Positions 12,001-22,370 of a DNA stretch of 30,533 nt are shown here, in pieces. Position 1 is the stretch's first letter. Each line of letters starts with the position of its first letter. Made by a program: the position numbers and the translations under genes. The stretch comes from Saccoglossus kowalevskii (taxonomy: Eukaryota; Hemichordata; Enteropneusta; Harrimaniidae): positions 1 to 30,533 of the forward strand of contig NW_003153929.1 of NCBI RefSeq assembly GCF_000003605.2, in the 5' to 3' direction. The notes beneath the pieces were generated by a model. The model had not been told where the DNA came from and searched no databases. It saw only the letters and a program-made list of their open reading frames with translations.

Positions 12001-13496
12001 ACAGACTACAAGTGTATGAATAATCGGTACAGACTGTGCCTGTTTGAAATACACATGTACTGAATGGGCATGTTACACAAGTACGGATAACATTGTGCAT
12101 GATATGCCATTACAGACTACAACTGTATGAATAATCAGTACTGACTATGCCTGTTCGAAATATACAAGTACTGAATGGTTATGTTACAAAAATACGGATA
12201 ACATTGTGCATGATACGCCATTACAGACTACAACTGTATGAATCATCAGTACAGACTATGCCTGTTTTTAATACACAAGTACCGAATGTTCATGTTACAC
12301 AAGTACGGGCAACATTGTGCATGATATGCCATTTCACACTACAACTGTATGAATCATCAGTACAGACTGTGCCTGTTTGAAATACACCACATGTACTGAA
12401 TGTTCTTGTTACACAAGTACAAATAACATTGTGCATGATACGCCATTACAGACTACAACTGTATGAATCATCAGTACAGACTGTGCTTGTTTGAAATACA
12501 CATGTACTGAATGGTTATGTTACACAAGTACAGATAACATTGTGCATGATATGCCATGACAGACTACAACTGTATAAATCATCAGTACAGACTGTGCCTG
12601 TTTGAAATACACATGTACTGAATGGTTATGTTACACAAGTACAGATAACATTGTGCATGATACGCCATTACAGACTACAACTGTATGAATCATCAGTACA
12701 GACTGTGCCTGTTTGAAATACACAAATACTGAATGGTCATGCACAAGTACAGATAACATTGTGCATGATACGCCATTACAGACTACAACTGTATGAATCA
12801 TCAGTACAGACTGTGCCTGTTCGAAATACACATGTACTGAATGGTCTTGTTACACAAGTACAGATAACATTGTGCATGATACGCCATTACAGACTACAAC
12901 TGTATGAATCATCAGTACAGACTGTGCCTGTTTGAAATACACCACATGTACTGAATGTTCTTGTTACACAAGTATAGATAACATTGTGCATGATGCGCCA
13001 TTACAGACTACAACTGTATGAATAATCAGTACAGAGTGTTCTGTTCGAAATATACATGTACTGAATGGTCTTGTTACACAAGTACAGATAACATTGTGCA
13101 TGATATGCCATTACAGACTACAACTGTATGAATCATCAGTACAGACTGTGCCTGTTTGAAATACACATGTACTGAATGGGCATGTTACACAATTACGGAC
13201 AACATTGTGCATGATACGCCATTACAGACTACAACTGTATGAATCATCAGTACAGACTGTGCCTGTTTGAAATACACAAATACTGAATGGTCATGTTACA
13301 CAAGTACAGATAACATTGTGCATGATACGCCATTACAGACTACAACTGTATGAATCATCAGTACAGACTGTGCCTGTTTGAAATACACATGTACTGATTG
13401 GTCATGTTACACAAGTACAGATAACATTGTGCATGATACGCCAATACAGACTACAACTGTATGAATCATTAGTACAGACTGTGCCTGTTTTTAATA
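12001..13496 (+). repeat. Mixed satellite monomers with a 6-bp deletion monomer
   Basis: About 13 monomers of common subtypes, including 114-bp monomers near 12,383 and 12,941, the latter with CTTGTTACACAAGTATAG and GATGCGCC. At 12,731-12,750 the usual GGTCATGTTACACAAGTAC is shortened to GGTCATGCACAAGTAC. This removes six bases, including the TTAC that supplies a reverse-strand stop. No gene is seen. Confidence 0.75.
12631..12831 (-). other. Chance reverse-strand open frame created by a 6-bp deletion
   Basis: One reverse frame of the monomer normally has a single stop, TAA, read from the complement of GTTACAC. The 6-bp loss near 12,741 deletes that stop in phase. Two monomers are therefore joined into 66 open codons with an exact 37-residue-period internal repeat minus two residues. 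There is no promoter, start context or homology to support expression. I list it because the cause of the open frame is clear, not because I think it is a gene. Confidence 0.35.
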
Positions 13497-14139
13497 CACA
13501 AGTACTGAATGGTCATGTTACACAAGTACGGACAACTTTGTGCACGATACGCCATTACAGACTACAACTGTATGAATAATTAGTACAGACTATGCCGGTT
13601 TTTAATACACAAGTACTGAATGGTCATGTTACACAAGTACAAATAACATTGTGCATGATACGCCATTACAGACTACAACTGTATGAATCATCAGTACAGA
13701 CTGTGCCTGTTTGAAATACACATGTACTGAATGGGCATGTTACACAATTACGGACAACATTGTGCATGATACGCCATTACAGACTACAACTGTATGAATC
13801 ATCAGTACAGACTATGCCTGTTTTTAATACACAAGTTCTGAATGGTCATGTTACACAAGTACGGACAACATTGTGCATGATATGCCATTACAGACTACAA
13901 CTGTATGAATCATCAGTACAGACTGTGCCTGTTTGAAATACACATGTACTGAATGGGCATGTTACACAATTACGGACAACATTGTGCATGATACGCCATT
14001 ACAGACTACAACTGTATGAATCATCAGTACAGACTGTGCCTGTTTTTAATACACATGTACTGAATGGGCATGTTACACAATTACGGACAACATTGTGCAT
14101 GATACGCCATTACAGACTACAACTGTATGAATCATCAGT
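13497..14139 (+). repeat. Mosaic segment matching 6.4-6.7 kb and then 8.5-8.8 kb
   Basis: 13,497-13,817 matches 6,370-6,690 at offset 7,127: TTGTGCACGATACGCC at 6,411 and 13,538, and ACACAATTACGG at 6,615 and 13,742. From about 13,800 the closest partner becomes 8,456-8,796 at offset 5,344. The next segment (14,140 onward) matches block C at 4,340. Adjacent pieces thus have partners in a different order elsewhere, the mark of exchange between non-allelic positions of the array. Confidence 0.65.
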
Positions 14140-14520
14140 ACAGACTGTGCCTGTTTGAAATACACCACATGTACTGAATGTTCATGTTACACAAATATAG
14201 ATAACATTGTGCATGATACGCCATTACAGACTACAACTGTATGAATCATCAGTACAGACTGTGCCTGTTTGAAATACACAAATACTGAAAAGGTCATGTT
14301 AAACAAGTACAGATAACATTGTGCATGATACGCCATTACAGACTACAACTGTATGAATAATCAGTACAGACTGTGCCTGTTCGAAATACACATGTACTGA
14401 ATGGTCATGTTAAACAAGTACGGGCAACATTGTGCATGATACGCCATTACAGACTACAACTGTATGAATCATCAGTACAGACTGTGCCTGTTTGAAATAC
14501 ACCACATGTACTGAATGTTC
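14140..14520 (+). repeat. Block C, copy 4 (short fragment)
   Basis: Matches 4,340-4,720 at offset 9,800. It includes the diagnostic AAATACTGAAAAGGTCATG (4,481 and 14,281) with its extra base, absent from copies 2 and 3, followed by CATGTTAAACAAG and GTTCGAAATACACATG. After about 14,520 the monomer changes to the CTTGTTACACAAGTATAG / GATGCGCC type and the match ends. Confidence 0.75.
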
Positions 14521-15137
14521 TTGTTACACAAGTATAGATAACATTGTGCATGATGCGCCATTATAGACTACAACTGTATGAATAATCAGTACAGACTGTG
14601 CTTATTTGAAATACACATGTACTGAATGGGCATGTTACACAAGTACAAATAACATTGTGCATGATACGCCATTACAGACTACAACTGTATGAATCATCAG
14701 TACAGGCTGCGCCTGTTTTTAATACACAAGTACTGAATGGTCATGTTACACAAGTACAGATAACATTGTGCATGATACGCCATTACAGACTACAACTGTA
14801 TGAATCATCAGTACAGACTGTGCCTGTTTGAAATACACCACATGTACTGAATGTTCTTGTTACACAAGTATAGATAACATTGTGCGTGATGCGCCATTAC
14901 AGAATACAACTGTATGAATCATCAGTACAGACTGTGCCTGTTTTTAATACTCAAGTACTGAATGGTCATGTTACACAAGTACGTGCAACATTGTGCATGA
15001 TACCCCATTACAGACTACAACTGTATGAATCATCAGTACAGACTGTGCCTGTTTGAAATACACAAGCACTGAATGTTCATGTTACACAAGTACAGACAAC
15101 ATTGTGCATGATACGCAATTACAGACTACAACTGTAT
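14521..15137 (+). repeat. Satellite monomers matching 10.4-10.8 kb
   Basis: Contains two 114-bp monomers (the one near 14,503 continuing in, and one near 14,827), CAGGCTGCGCCTG at about 14,704 and GTGCGTGATGCGCC at 14,886. It is the counterpart of 10,460-10,760. The 114-bp subtype then disappears until about 18,169. Confidence 0.65.
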
Positions 15138-15700
15138 GAATCATCAGTACAGACTGTGTCTGTTTTTAATACACAAGTACTGAATGGTCATGTTACACAA
15201 GTACGGGCAACTGTGTGCATGACACGCCATTACAGACTACAACTGTATGAATCATCAGTACAGACTGTGCCTATTTGAAATACACATGTACTGAATGGGC
15301 ATGTTACACAAGTACAAATAACATTGTGCATGATACGCCATTACAGACTACAACTGTATGAATCATCAGTACAGGCTGCGCCTGTTTGAAATACACAAGT
15401 ACTGAATGGTCATGTTACACAAGTACAGATAACATTGTGCATGATACGCCATTACAAACTACAACTGTATGAATCATCAGTACAGACTGTGCCTGTTTTT
15501 AATACACAAGTACTGAATGGTCATGTTACACAAGTACGGGCAACTGTGTGCATGACACGCCATTACAGACTACAACTGTATGAATCATCAGTACAGACTG
15601 TACCTATTTGAAATACACATGTACTGAATGGGCATGTTACACAAGTACAAATAACATTGTGCATGATACGCTATTACAGACTACAACTGTATGAATCATC
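15138..15700 (+). repeat. Tandem duplication of a three-monomer (333 bp) unit
   Basis: The rare variant CTGTGTGCATGACACGCC occurs at 15,211 and 15,544, exactly 333 bases apart, in the same monomer context: a TTTTTAATACACAAG monomer before it and a CCTATTTGAAATACACATG / TGGGCATG / ACAAATAAC monomer after it. The first copy has all three monomers (third with CAGGCTGCGCC and ACAAACTACAAC); the second covers about two. The unit also occurs once at 10,915-11,312. The second copy shares CAGACTGTACC with the 11.2-kb version, so it is the closer relative. Confidence 0.75.
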
Positions 15701-16050
15701 AGTACAGACTGTGCATGTTTGAAATACACATGTACTGAATGGTTATATTACACAAGTACAGATAACATTGTGCATGATATGCCATTACAGACTACAACTG
15801 TATGAATCATCAAGTACAGACTGTGCCTGTTTGAAATACACATGTACTGAATGGTTATATTACACAAGTACAGATAACATTGTGCATGATATGCCATTAC
15901 AGACTACAACTATATGAATCATCAGTACGGACTCTGCCTATTTGAAATATACAAGTACTGGATGGGCATGTTACACAAGTACAGACTACATTGTGCATGA
16001 TATGCCATTACAGACTACAACTGTTTGAATCATCAGTACATACTATGCCT
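15701..16050 (+). repeat. Block E, copy 1 (repeats at 28,545)
   Basis: Three monomers shared with 28,545-28,885 at offset 12,835. Diagnostic marks are an inserted A in ATCATCAAGTACAGAC (15,811 and 28,646), TGGTTATATTACACAAG, CGGACTCTGCCTATTTG, AAATATACAAGTACTGGATG, and ACAGACTACATTGTGC. The rarity of these variants together makes shared descent of the segment very likely despite the 12.8 kb between copies. Confidence 0.8.
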
Positions 16051-16089
16051 GTTTGAAATACATATGTAATGAATGGTTATATTACACAA

Positions 16090-17345
16090 GTACGGATAAC
16101 ATTGTGCATGATATGCCATTACAGAGTACAACTGTACGAATCATCTGTACAGACTGTGCCTATTTGAAATACACAAGTACTGAATGGGCATTTTACACAA
16201 GTACAGACTACATTGTGCATGATATGCCATTACAGACTACAACTGTTCGAATCATCAGTACATAATATGCCTGTTTGAAATACACATGTAATGAATGGTT
16301 ATATTACACAAGTACGGGCAACATTGTGCATGATACGCCATTACAGACTACAACTGTATGAATCATCAGTACAGACTGTGCCTGTTTGAAATACACAAGT
16401 ACTGAATGGTCATGTTACACAAGTACAGATAACATTGTGCATGATACGCCATTACAGACTACAACTGTATGAATCATCCGTACAGATTATGCCTATTCGA
16501 AATACACAAGTACTGAATGGTTATATTACACAAGTACGGATAACATTGTGCATGATATGCCATTACAGACTACAACTGTAAGAATCATCAGTACGGACTG
16601 TGCCTATTTGAAATACACATGTACTGAATGGTCATGTTACACAAGTACGGACAACATTGTGCATGATACGCCATTACGGACTACAACTGTATGAATCACC
16701 GGTACAGACTGTGCCTGTTTGAAATACACATGTACTGAATGTTCATGTTACACAAGTACAGATAACATTGTGCATGATATGCCATGACAGACTACAACCG
16801 TATGAATCATCAGTACAGACTGTGCCTGTTTGAAATACACAAGTACTGAATGGTTATGTTACACAAGTACAGATAACATTGTGCATGATACGCCATTACA
16901 GACTACAACTGTATGAATCACCGGTACAGACTGTGCCTGTTTGAAATACACATGTACTGAATGTTCATGTTACACAAGTACAGATAACATTGTGCATGAT
17001 ATGCCATGACAGACTACAACTGTATGAATCATCAGTACAGACTGTGCCTGTTTGAAATACACAAGTACTGAATGGTTATGTTACACAAGTACAGATAACA
17101 TTGTGCATGATACGCCATTACAGACTACAACTGTATGAATCACCGGTACAGACTGTGCCTGTTTGAAATACACATGTACTGAATGTTCATGTTACACAAG
17201 TACAGATAACATTGTGCATGATACGCCATTACAGACTACAACTGTATGAATCACCGGTACAGACTGTGCCTGTTTGAAATACACATGTACTGAATGTTCA
17301 TGTTACACAAGTACAGATAACATTGTGCATGATATGCCATGACAG
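16090..17345 (+). repeat. Block A with left extension, copy 2 (partner at 20,799)
   Basis: 16,090-17,140 aligns with 20,799-21,849 at a steady offset of 4,709. Shared marks are ACAGAGTACAACTGTACGAA (16,121 and 20,830), TGGGCATTTTACACAAG, ACTGTTCGAATCATCAG, CAGATTATGCCTATTCGAAA and CTGTAAGAATCATCAGTACG. From 16,495 it also matches window position 1 onward. The offset of 4,709 equals 42 monomers plus 47 bases; 41 of those are explained by the register break at 18,441-18,522 and the rest by 3-bp insertions. Similarity ends near 17,345. Confidence 0.8.
16697..17140 (+). repeat. Two-monomer (222 bp) higher-order repeat, two near-identical copies
   Basis: CACCGGTACAG recurs at 16,697, 16,919 and 17,141, each 222 bases apart, then at 17,252 after a single 111. 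The unit is monomer X (CACCGG, ATGTTCATG, GATATGCCATGAC) followed by monomer Y (CATCAG, ACACAAGT, GGTTATG, GATACGCCATTAC). Comparing 16,697-16,918 with 16,919-17,140 base by base I find one difference (ACCGTATG against ACTGTATG). The partner block at 21,406-21,738 has one fewer XY unit, and 203-313 has none before the final X. Copy number thus differs among related blocks. Confidence 0.85.
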
Positions 17346-18440
17346 ACTACAACTGTAAGAATTATCAGTACGGACTGTGCCTATTTGAAATACACATCTA
17401 CTGAATGGTCATGTTACACAAGTACGGACAACATTGTGCATGATACGCCATTACAGACTACAACTGTATGAATCATGGGTACAGACTATGCCTGTTTTTA
17501 ATACACATGTACTGAATGGGCATGTTACACAATTACGGACAACATTTTGCATGATACGCCATTACAGACTACAACTGTATGAATCATCTGTACTGACTAT
17601 GCCTGTTCGAAATATACAAGTACTGAATGGTTATGTTACACAAATACGGATAACATTGTGCATGATATGCCATGACTGACAACAACAGTATGAATCATCA
17701 GTACAGACTGTCCTGTTTGAAATACACAAATACTGAACGGTCATGTTACACAAGTACAGATAACATTGTGCATGGTACGCCATTACAGACTACAACTGTA
17801 TGAATCATCAGTACAGACTGTGCCTGTTTGAAATACACAAGTACTGAATGGTTATGTTACACAAGTACAGATAACATTTTGCATGGTACGCCATTACAGA
17901 CTACAACTGTATGAATCATCAGTACAGACTGTGCCTGTTTGAAATACACAAGTACTGAATGGTTATGTTACACAAGTACAGATAACATTGTGCATGATAC
18001 GCCATTACAGACTACAACTGTATGAATCATCAGTGCAGATTATGCCCGTTTTTAATACACAAGTATTGAATGGTCATGTTACACAAGTTCGGGCAACATT
18101 GTGCATGATACGCCATTACAGACTACAACTGTATGAATCATCAGTACAGACTGTGCCTGTTTGAAATACACCACATGTACTGAATGTTCTTGTTACACAA
18201 GTATAGATAACATTGTGCATGATGCGCCATTACAGACTACAACTGTATGAATAATCAGTACAGACTGTGCCTATTTGAAATACACATGTACTGAATGGGC
18301 ATGTTACACAAGTACAAATAACATTGTGCATGATACGCCATTACAGACTACAACTGTATGAATCATCAGTACAGACTGTGTCTGTTTGTAATACTCAAGT
18401 ACTGAATGGTCATGTTACACAAGTACGGACAACTTTGTGC
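17346..18440 (+). repeat. Mixed satellite monomers including block G copy 1
   Basis: 17,434-17,740 matches 19,255-19,560 at offset 1,821: ATCATGGGTACAGAC, ACAATTACGGACAACATTTTGC, CATCTGTACTGACTATGCC, CCATGACTGACAACAACAG and CAGACTGTCCTG. Between 17,760 and 18,010 three very similar GGTTATG / ACACAAGT monomers follow one another. 18,020-18,370 matches 7,780-8,130 and 3,100-3,450 (ACAAGTTCGGGCAAC; 114-bp monomer near 18,169 with GATGCGCC). No gene. Confidence 0.7.
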
Positions 18441-18522
18441 ACGATACGCCATTACAGACTACAACTGTATGACTAATCAGTACGATACGCCATTACAGAC
18501 TACAACTGTATGAATAATCAGT
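18441..18522 (+). repeat. 41-bp direct duplication breaking the monomer register
   Basis: ACGATACGCCATTACAGACT begins at 18,441 and again at 18,482, only 41 bases later. The first copy runs CTGTATGACTAATCAGT and is followed directly by the second, which runs CTGTATGAATAATCAGT. The intervening ~70 bases of a normal monomer (from ACAGACTGTGCC to TTGTGCATG) are missing, so this is a partial monomer. It is the only register break of this size I found. It is absent from the sequences flanking the partner of block D at 11.3 kb. Confidence 0.85.
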
Positions 18523-19254
18523 ACAGACTGTGCCTGTTTGAAATACACATGTACTGAATGGGCATGTTACACAAGTACAGATAACATTGTGCATGATACG
18601 CCATTACAGACTACAACTGTATGAATCATCAGTACTGACTGTGCTTGTTCGAAATATACAAGTACTGAATGGTTATGTTACACAAATACGGATAACATTG
18701 TGCATGATATGCCATGACAGACAACAACAGTATGAATCATCAGTACAGACTGTCCTGTTTGAAATACACAAATACTGAATGGTCATGTTACACAAGTACG
18801 GATAACATTATGCATGATATGCACTTACAGACTACAACTGTATGAATCATCAGTACTGACTGTGCCTGTTTGAAATACACATGTACTGAATGGTCATGTT
18901 ACACAAGTACAGATAAAATTGTGCATGATACGCCAATACAAACTACAACTGTATGAATCATCAGTACAGACTGTGCCTGTTTTTAATACACAAGTACTGA
19001 ATGGTCATGTTACACAAGTACGGACAACTTTGTGCATGATACGCCATTACAGACTACAACTGTATGAATCATCAGTACAGACTGTGCCTGTTTGTAGTAC
19101 ACCACATGGACTGAATGTTCATGTTACACAAATATAGATGACATTGTGCATGATACGCCATTACAGACTACAACTGTATGAATAATCGGTACAGACTGCG
19201 CCTGTTTGAAATACACAAGTACTCAATGGGCTTGTTACACAAGTACAGATAACA
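18523..19254 (+). repeat. Block D, copy 2 (partner at 11,314)
   Basis: 18,587-19,190 repeats 11,314-12,000 with the same rare monomers, but with one 111-bp monomer fewer after the CAGACTGTCCTG monomer. At that point copy 2 reads GATATGCACTTACAG, a variant also seen at about 2,857. Identity is high enough that the open frames across both copies translate identically at 11,314/18,587 and 11,757/18,919. Confidence 0.8.
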
Positions 19255-19560
19255 TTGTGCATGATATGCCATTACAGAGTACAACTGTATGAATCATGGG
19301 TACAGACTGTGCCTGTTTTTAATACACATGTACTGAATGGGCATGTTACACAATTACGGACAACATTTTGCATGATACGCCATTACAGACTACAACTGTA
19401 TGAATCATCTGTACTGACTATGCCTGTTCGAAATATACAAGTACTGAATGGTTATGTTACACAAATACGGATAACATTGTGCATGATATGCCATGACTGA
19501 CAACAACAGTATGAATCATCAGTACAGACTGTCCTGTTTGAAATACACAAATACTGAACG
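19255..19560 (+). repeat. Block G, copy 2 (partner at 17,434)
   Basis: Nearly three monomers matching 17,434-17,740, differing at a few sites (GATATGCCATTACAGAGTAC here, GATACGCCATTACAGACTAC there; CAGACTGTGCC here, CAGACTATGCC there). The offset, 1,821, is 16 monomers plus 45 bases; the 41-bp register break lies between the copies. The segment at 12,141 onward shares CTGACTATGCCTGTTCG and is a third, more distant relative. Confidence 0.75.
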
Positions 19561-20798
19561 GTCATGTTACACAAGTACAGATAACATTGTGCATGATACG
19601 CCATTACAGACTACAACTGTATGAATCATCAGTACAGACTATGCCTGTTTTTAATACACAAGTACCGAATGGTCATGTTACACAAGTACGGGCAACATTG
19701 TGCATGATACGCCATTACAGACTACAACTGTATGAATCATCAGTACAGACTGTGCCTGTTTGAAATACACAAGTACTGAATGGTCATGTTACACAAGTAC
19801 AGATAACATTGTGCATGATACACCATTACAGACTACAACTGTATGAATCATCAGTACAGACTGTGCCTGTTTGAAATACACAAGTACTGAATGGTCATGT
19901 TACACAAGTACAGATAACATTGTGCATGATATGCCATTGCAGACTACAACTGTATGAATCATCAGTAGAGGCTGCGCCTGTTTGAAATGCACAAGTACTG
20001 AATGGTCATGTTAAACAAGTACGGGCAACATTGTGCATGATGCGCCATTACAGACTACAACTGTATGAATCATCAGTACAGACTGTGCCTGTTTGAAATA
20101 CATCACAGGTACTGAATGTTCATGTTACACAAGTATAGATGACATTGTGCATGATACGCCATTACAGACTACAACTGTATGAATAATCGGTACAGACTGT
20201 GCCTGTTTGAAATACACATGTACTGAATGGTTATGTTACACAAGTACGGATAACATTGTGCATGATATGCCATGACAGACTGCAACAGTACGAACCATCA
20301 GTACAGACTGTGCCTGTTTGAAATACACTAGTACTGAATGGTCATGTTACACAAGTACAGATAACATTGTGCATGACACGCCATTACGGATTACAACTGT
20401 ATGAATCACCGGTACAGACTGTGCCTGTTTGAAATACGCATGTAATGAATGGTTATATTACACAAGTACGGATAATATTGTGCATGATACGCCATTACAG
20501 ACTACAACAGTATGAATCATCGGTACAGACTGTGCCTATTTGAAATACACATGTACTGAATGGTCACGTTACACAAGTACAGATAACATTGTGCATGATA
20601 CGCCATTACAGACTACAACTGTATGAATCATCAGTACAGACTGTGCCTGTTTGAAATACACATGTACTGAATGGTTATATTACACAAGTACAGATAACAT
20701 TGTGCATGATACGCCATTACAGACTACAACTGTATGGATCATCAGTACAGACTGCGCCTGTTTGAAGTACACATGTACTGAATGGTCATGTTACACAA
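19561..20798 (+). repeat. Satellite monomers including block B (partners at 476 and 21,901)
   Basis: 20,011-20,420 matches 476-885 and 21,901-22,310: CATGTTAAACAAGTACGGGC, a 114-bp TCA monomer, the CCATGACAGACTGCAACAGT monomer, ACACTAGTACTG and GACACGCCATTACGGA. It continues into GAAATACGCATGTAATG (20,431), then CAACAGTATGAATCATCGG and TGGTCACGTTACAC, which match 25,329-25,535 and 28,334-28,540. It therefore joins two segments that are separated elsewhere. Confidence 0.75.
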
Positions 20799-21070
20799 GT
20801 ACGGATAACATTGTGCATGATATGCCATTACAGAGTACAACTGTACGAATCATCTGTACAGACTGTGCCTATTTGAAATACACAAGTACTGAATGGGCAT
20901 TTTACACAAGTACAGACTACATTGTGCATGATATGCCATTACAGACTACAACTGTTCGAATCATCAGTACATACTATGCCTGTTTGAAATACACATGTAA
21001 TGAATGGTTATATTACACAAGTACGGATAACATTGTGCATGATACGCCATTACAGACTACAACTGTATGA
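20651..21070 (+). other. Longest chance open frame (139 codons), not called as a gene
   Basis: In this frame the consensus monomer has one stop, TGA in GTATGAATC. Three consecutive monomers have lost it: GTATGGATC near 20,733, GTACGAATC near 20,843 and GTTCGAATC near 20,955. The frame finally stops at GTATGA near 21,068. The apparent start is TTG within CTGTTTGAAATAC, not ATG. The product is a low-complexity 37-residue repeat (…CLKYTSTEW…YTSTDNIVHD…) that simply reads the satellite. Two of the three stop losses fall at the variable TG/CG position of the monomer. Confidence 0.5.
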
Positions 21071-22310
21071 ATCATCAGTACAGACTGTGCCTGTTTGAAA
21101 TACACAAGTACTGAATGGTCATGTTACACAAGTACAGATAACATTGTGCATGATACGCCATTACAGACTACAACTGTATGAATCATTCGTACAGATTATG
21201 CCTATTCGAAATACACAAGTACTGAATGGTTATTTTACACAAGTACGGATAATATTGTGCATGATATGCCATTACAGACTACAACTGTAAGAATCATCAG
21301 TACGGACTGTGCCTATTTGAAATACACATGTACTGAATGGTCATGTTACACAAGTACGGACAACATTGTGCATGATACGCCATTACAGACTACAACTGTA
21401 TGAATCACCGGTACAGACTGTGCCTGTTTGAAATACACATGTACTGAATGTTCATGTTACACAAGTACAGATAACATTGTGCATGATACGCCATTACAGA
21501 CTACAACTGTATGAATCATCAGTACAGACTGTGCCTGTTTGAAATACACAAGTACTGAATGGTTATGTTACACAAGTACAGATAACATTGTGCATGATAC
21601 GCCATTACAGACTACAACTGTATGAATCACCGGTACAGACTGTGCCTGTTTGAAATACACATGTACTGAATGTTCATGTTACACAAGTACAGATAACATT
21701 GTGCATGATACGCCATTACAGACTACAACTGTATGAATCACCGGTACAGACTGTGCCTGTTTGAAATACACATGTACTGAATGTTCATGTTACACAAGTA
21801 CAGATAACATTGTGCATGATATGCCATGACAGACTGCAACTGTATGAATCATCAGTACAGACTGTGCCTGTTTGAAATACACATGTACTGAATGGTCATG
21901 TTAAACAAGTACGGGCAACATTGTGCATGATACGCCATTACAGACTACACCTGTATGAATCATCAGTACAAACTGTGCCTGTTTGAAATACATCACATGT
22001 ACTGAATGTTCATGTTACACAAGTATAGATAACATTGTGCATGATACGCCATTACAGACTACACCTGTATGAATAATCGGTACAGACTGTGCCTGTTTGA
22101 AATACACATGTACTGAATGGTTATGTTACACAAGTACGGATAACATTGTGCATGATATGCCATGACAGACTGCAACAGTACGAATCATCAGTACAGACTG
22201 TGCCTGTTTGAAATACACTAGTACTGAATGGTCATGTTACACAAGTACAGATAACATTGTGCATGACACGCCATTACGGACTACAACTGTATGAATCACC
22301 GGTACAGACT
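20799..22310 (+). repeat. Block A with left extension, copy 3
   Basis: 20,799-21,627 aligns with 16,090-16,918 (offset 4,709), and 21,204-22,310 aligns with 1-885. CACCGG monomers lie at 21,406, 21,628 and 21,739 (spacing 222, 111), so this copy has one XY dimer fewer than 16.7 kb and one more than the left edge of the window. After the dimers it carries the block B tail (CATGTTAAACAAG at about 21,897, ACACTAGTACTG at about 22,216), which copy 2 lacks. Two monomers here read CTACACCTGTATG, private to this copy. Confidence 0.8.
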
Positions 22311-22370
22311 GTGCCCTGTTTGAAAATACGCATGTAATGAATGGTCATGTTACACAAGTACAGTTAAATA
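22311..22370 (+). other. Cluster of single-base insertions in one monomer
   Basis: Within about 60 bases the monomer has TGTGCCCTGTT (extra C), TTGAAAATACG (extra A) and ACAGTTAAATATTG (extra A plus substitutions), followed by GTGCTTGATACG. Relatives at 20,425, 25,324 and 28,329 have none of these changes. The spot lies at the junction where similarity to block A ends and the 3-kb duplication begins. It may be a recombination scar, or a run of sequencing or assembly errors. Confidence 0.55.

Noticed and set aside
15811-15820. Inserted A in ATCATCAAGTACAG as a sequencing error
   Set aside because: The same insertion occurs at 28,646 along with other shared rare variants, so it is inherited with block E rather than an isolated error.
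20651-21070. A 139-codon open frame and some twenty other open frames of 60-94 codons
   Set aside because: All are read-throughs of the satellite with a 37-residue period, mostly starting at TTG, and they open only where the single consensus stop has mutated. None has a distinct start, a recognisable domain or a non-repeat portion.
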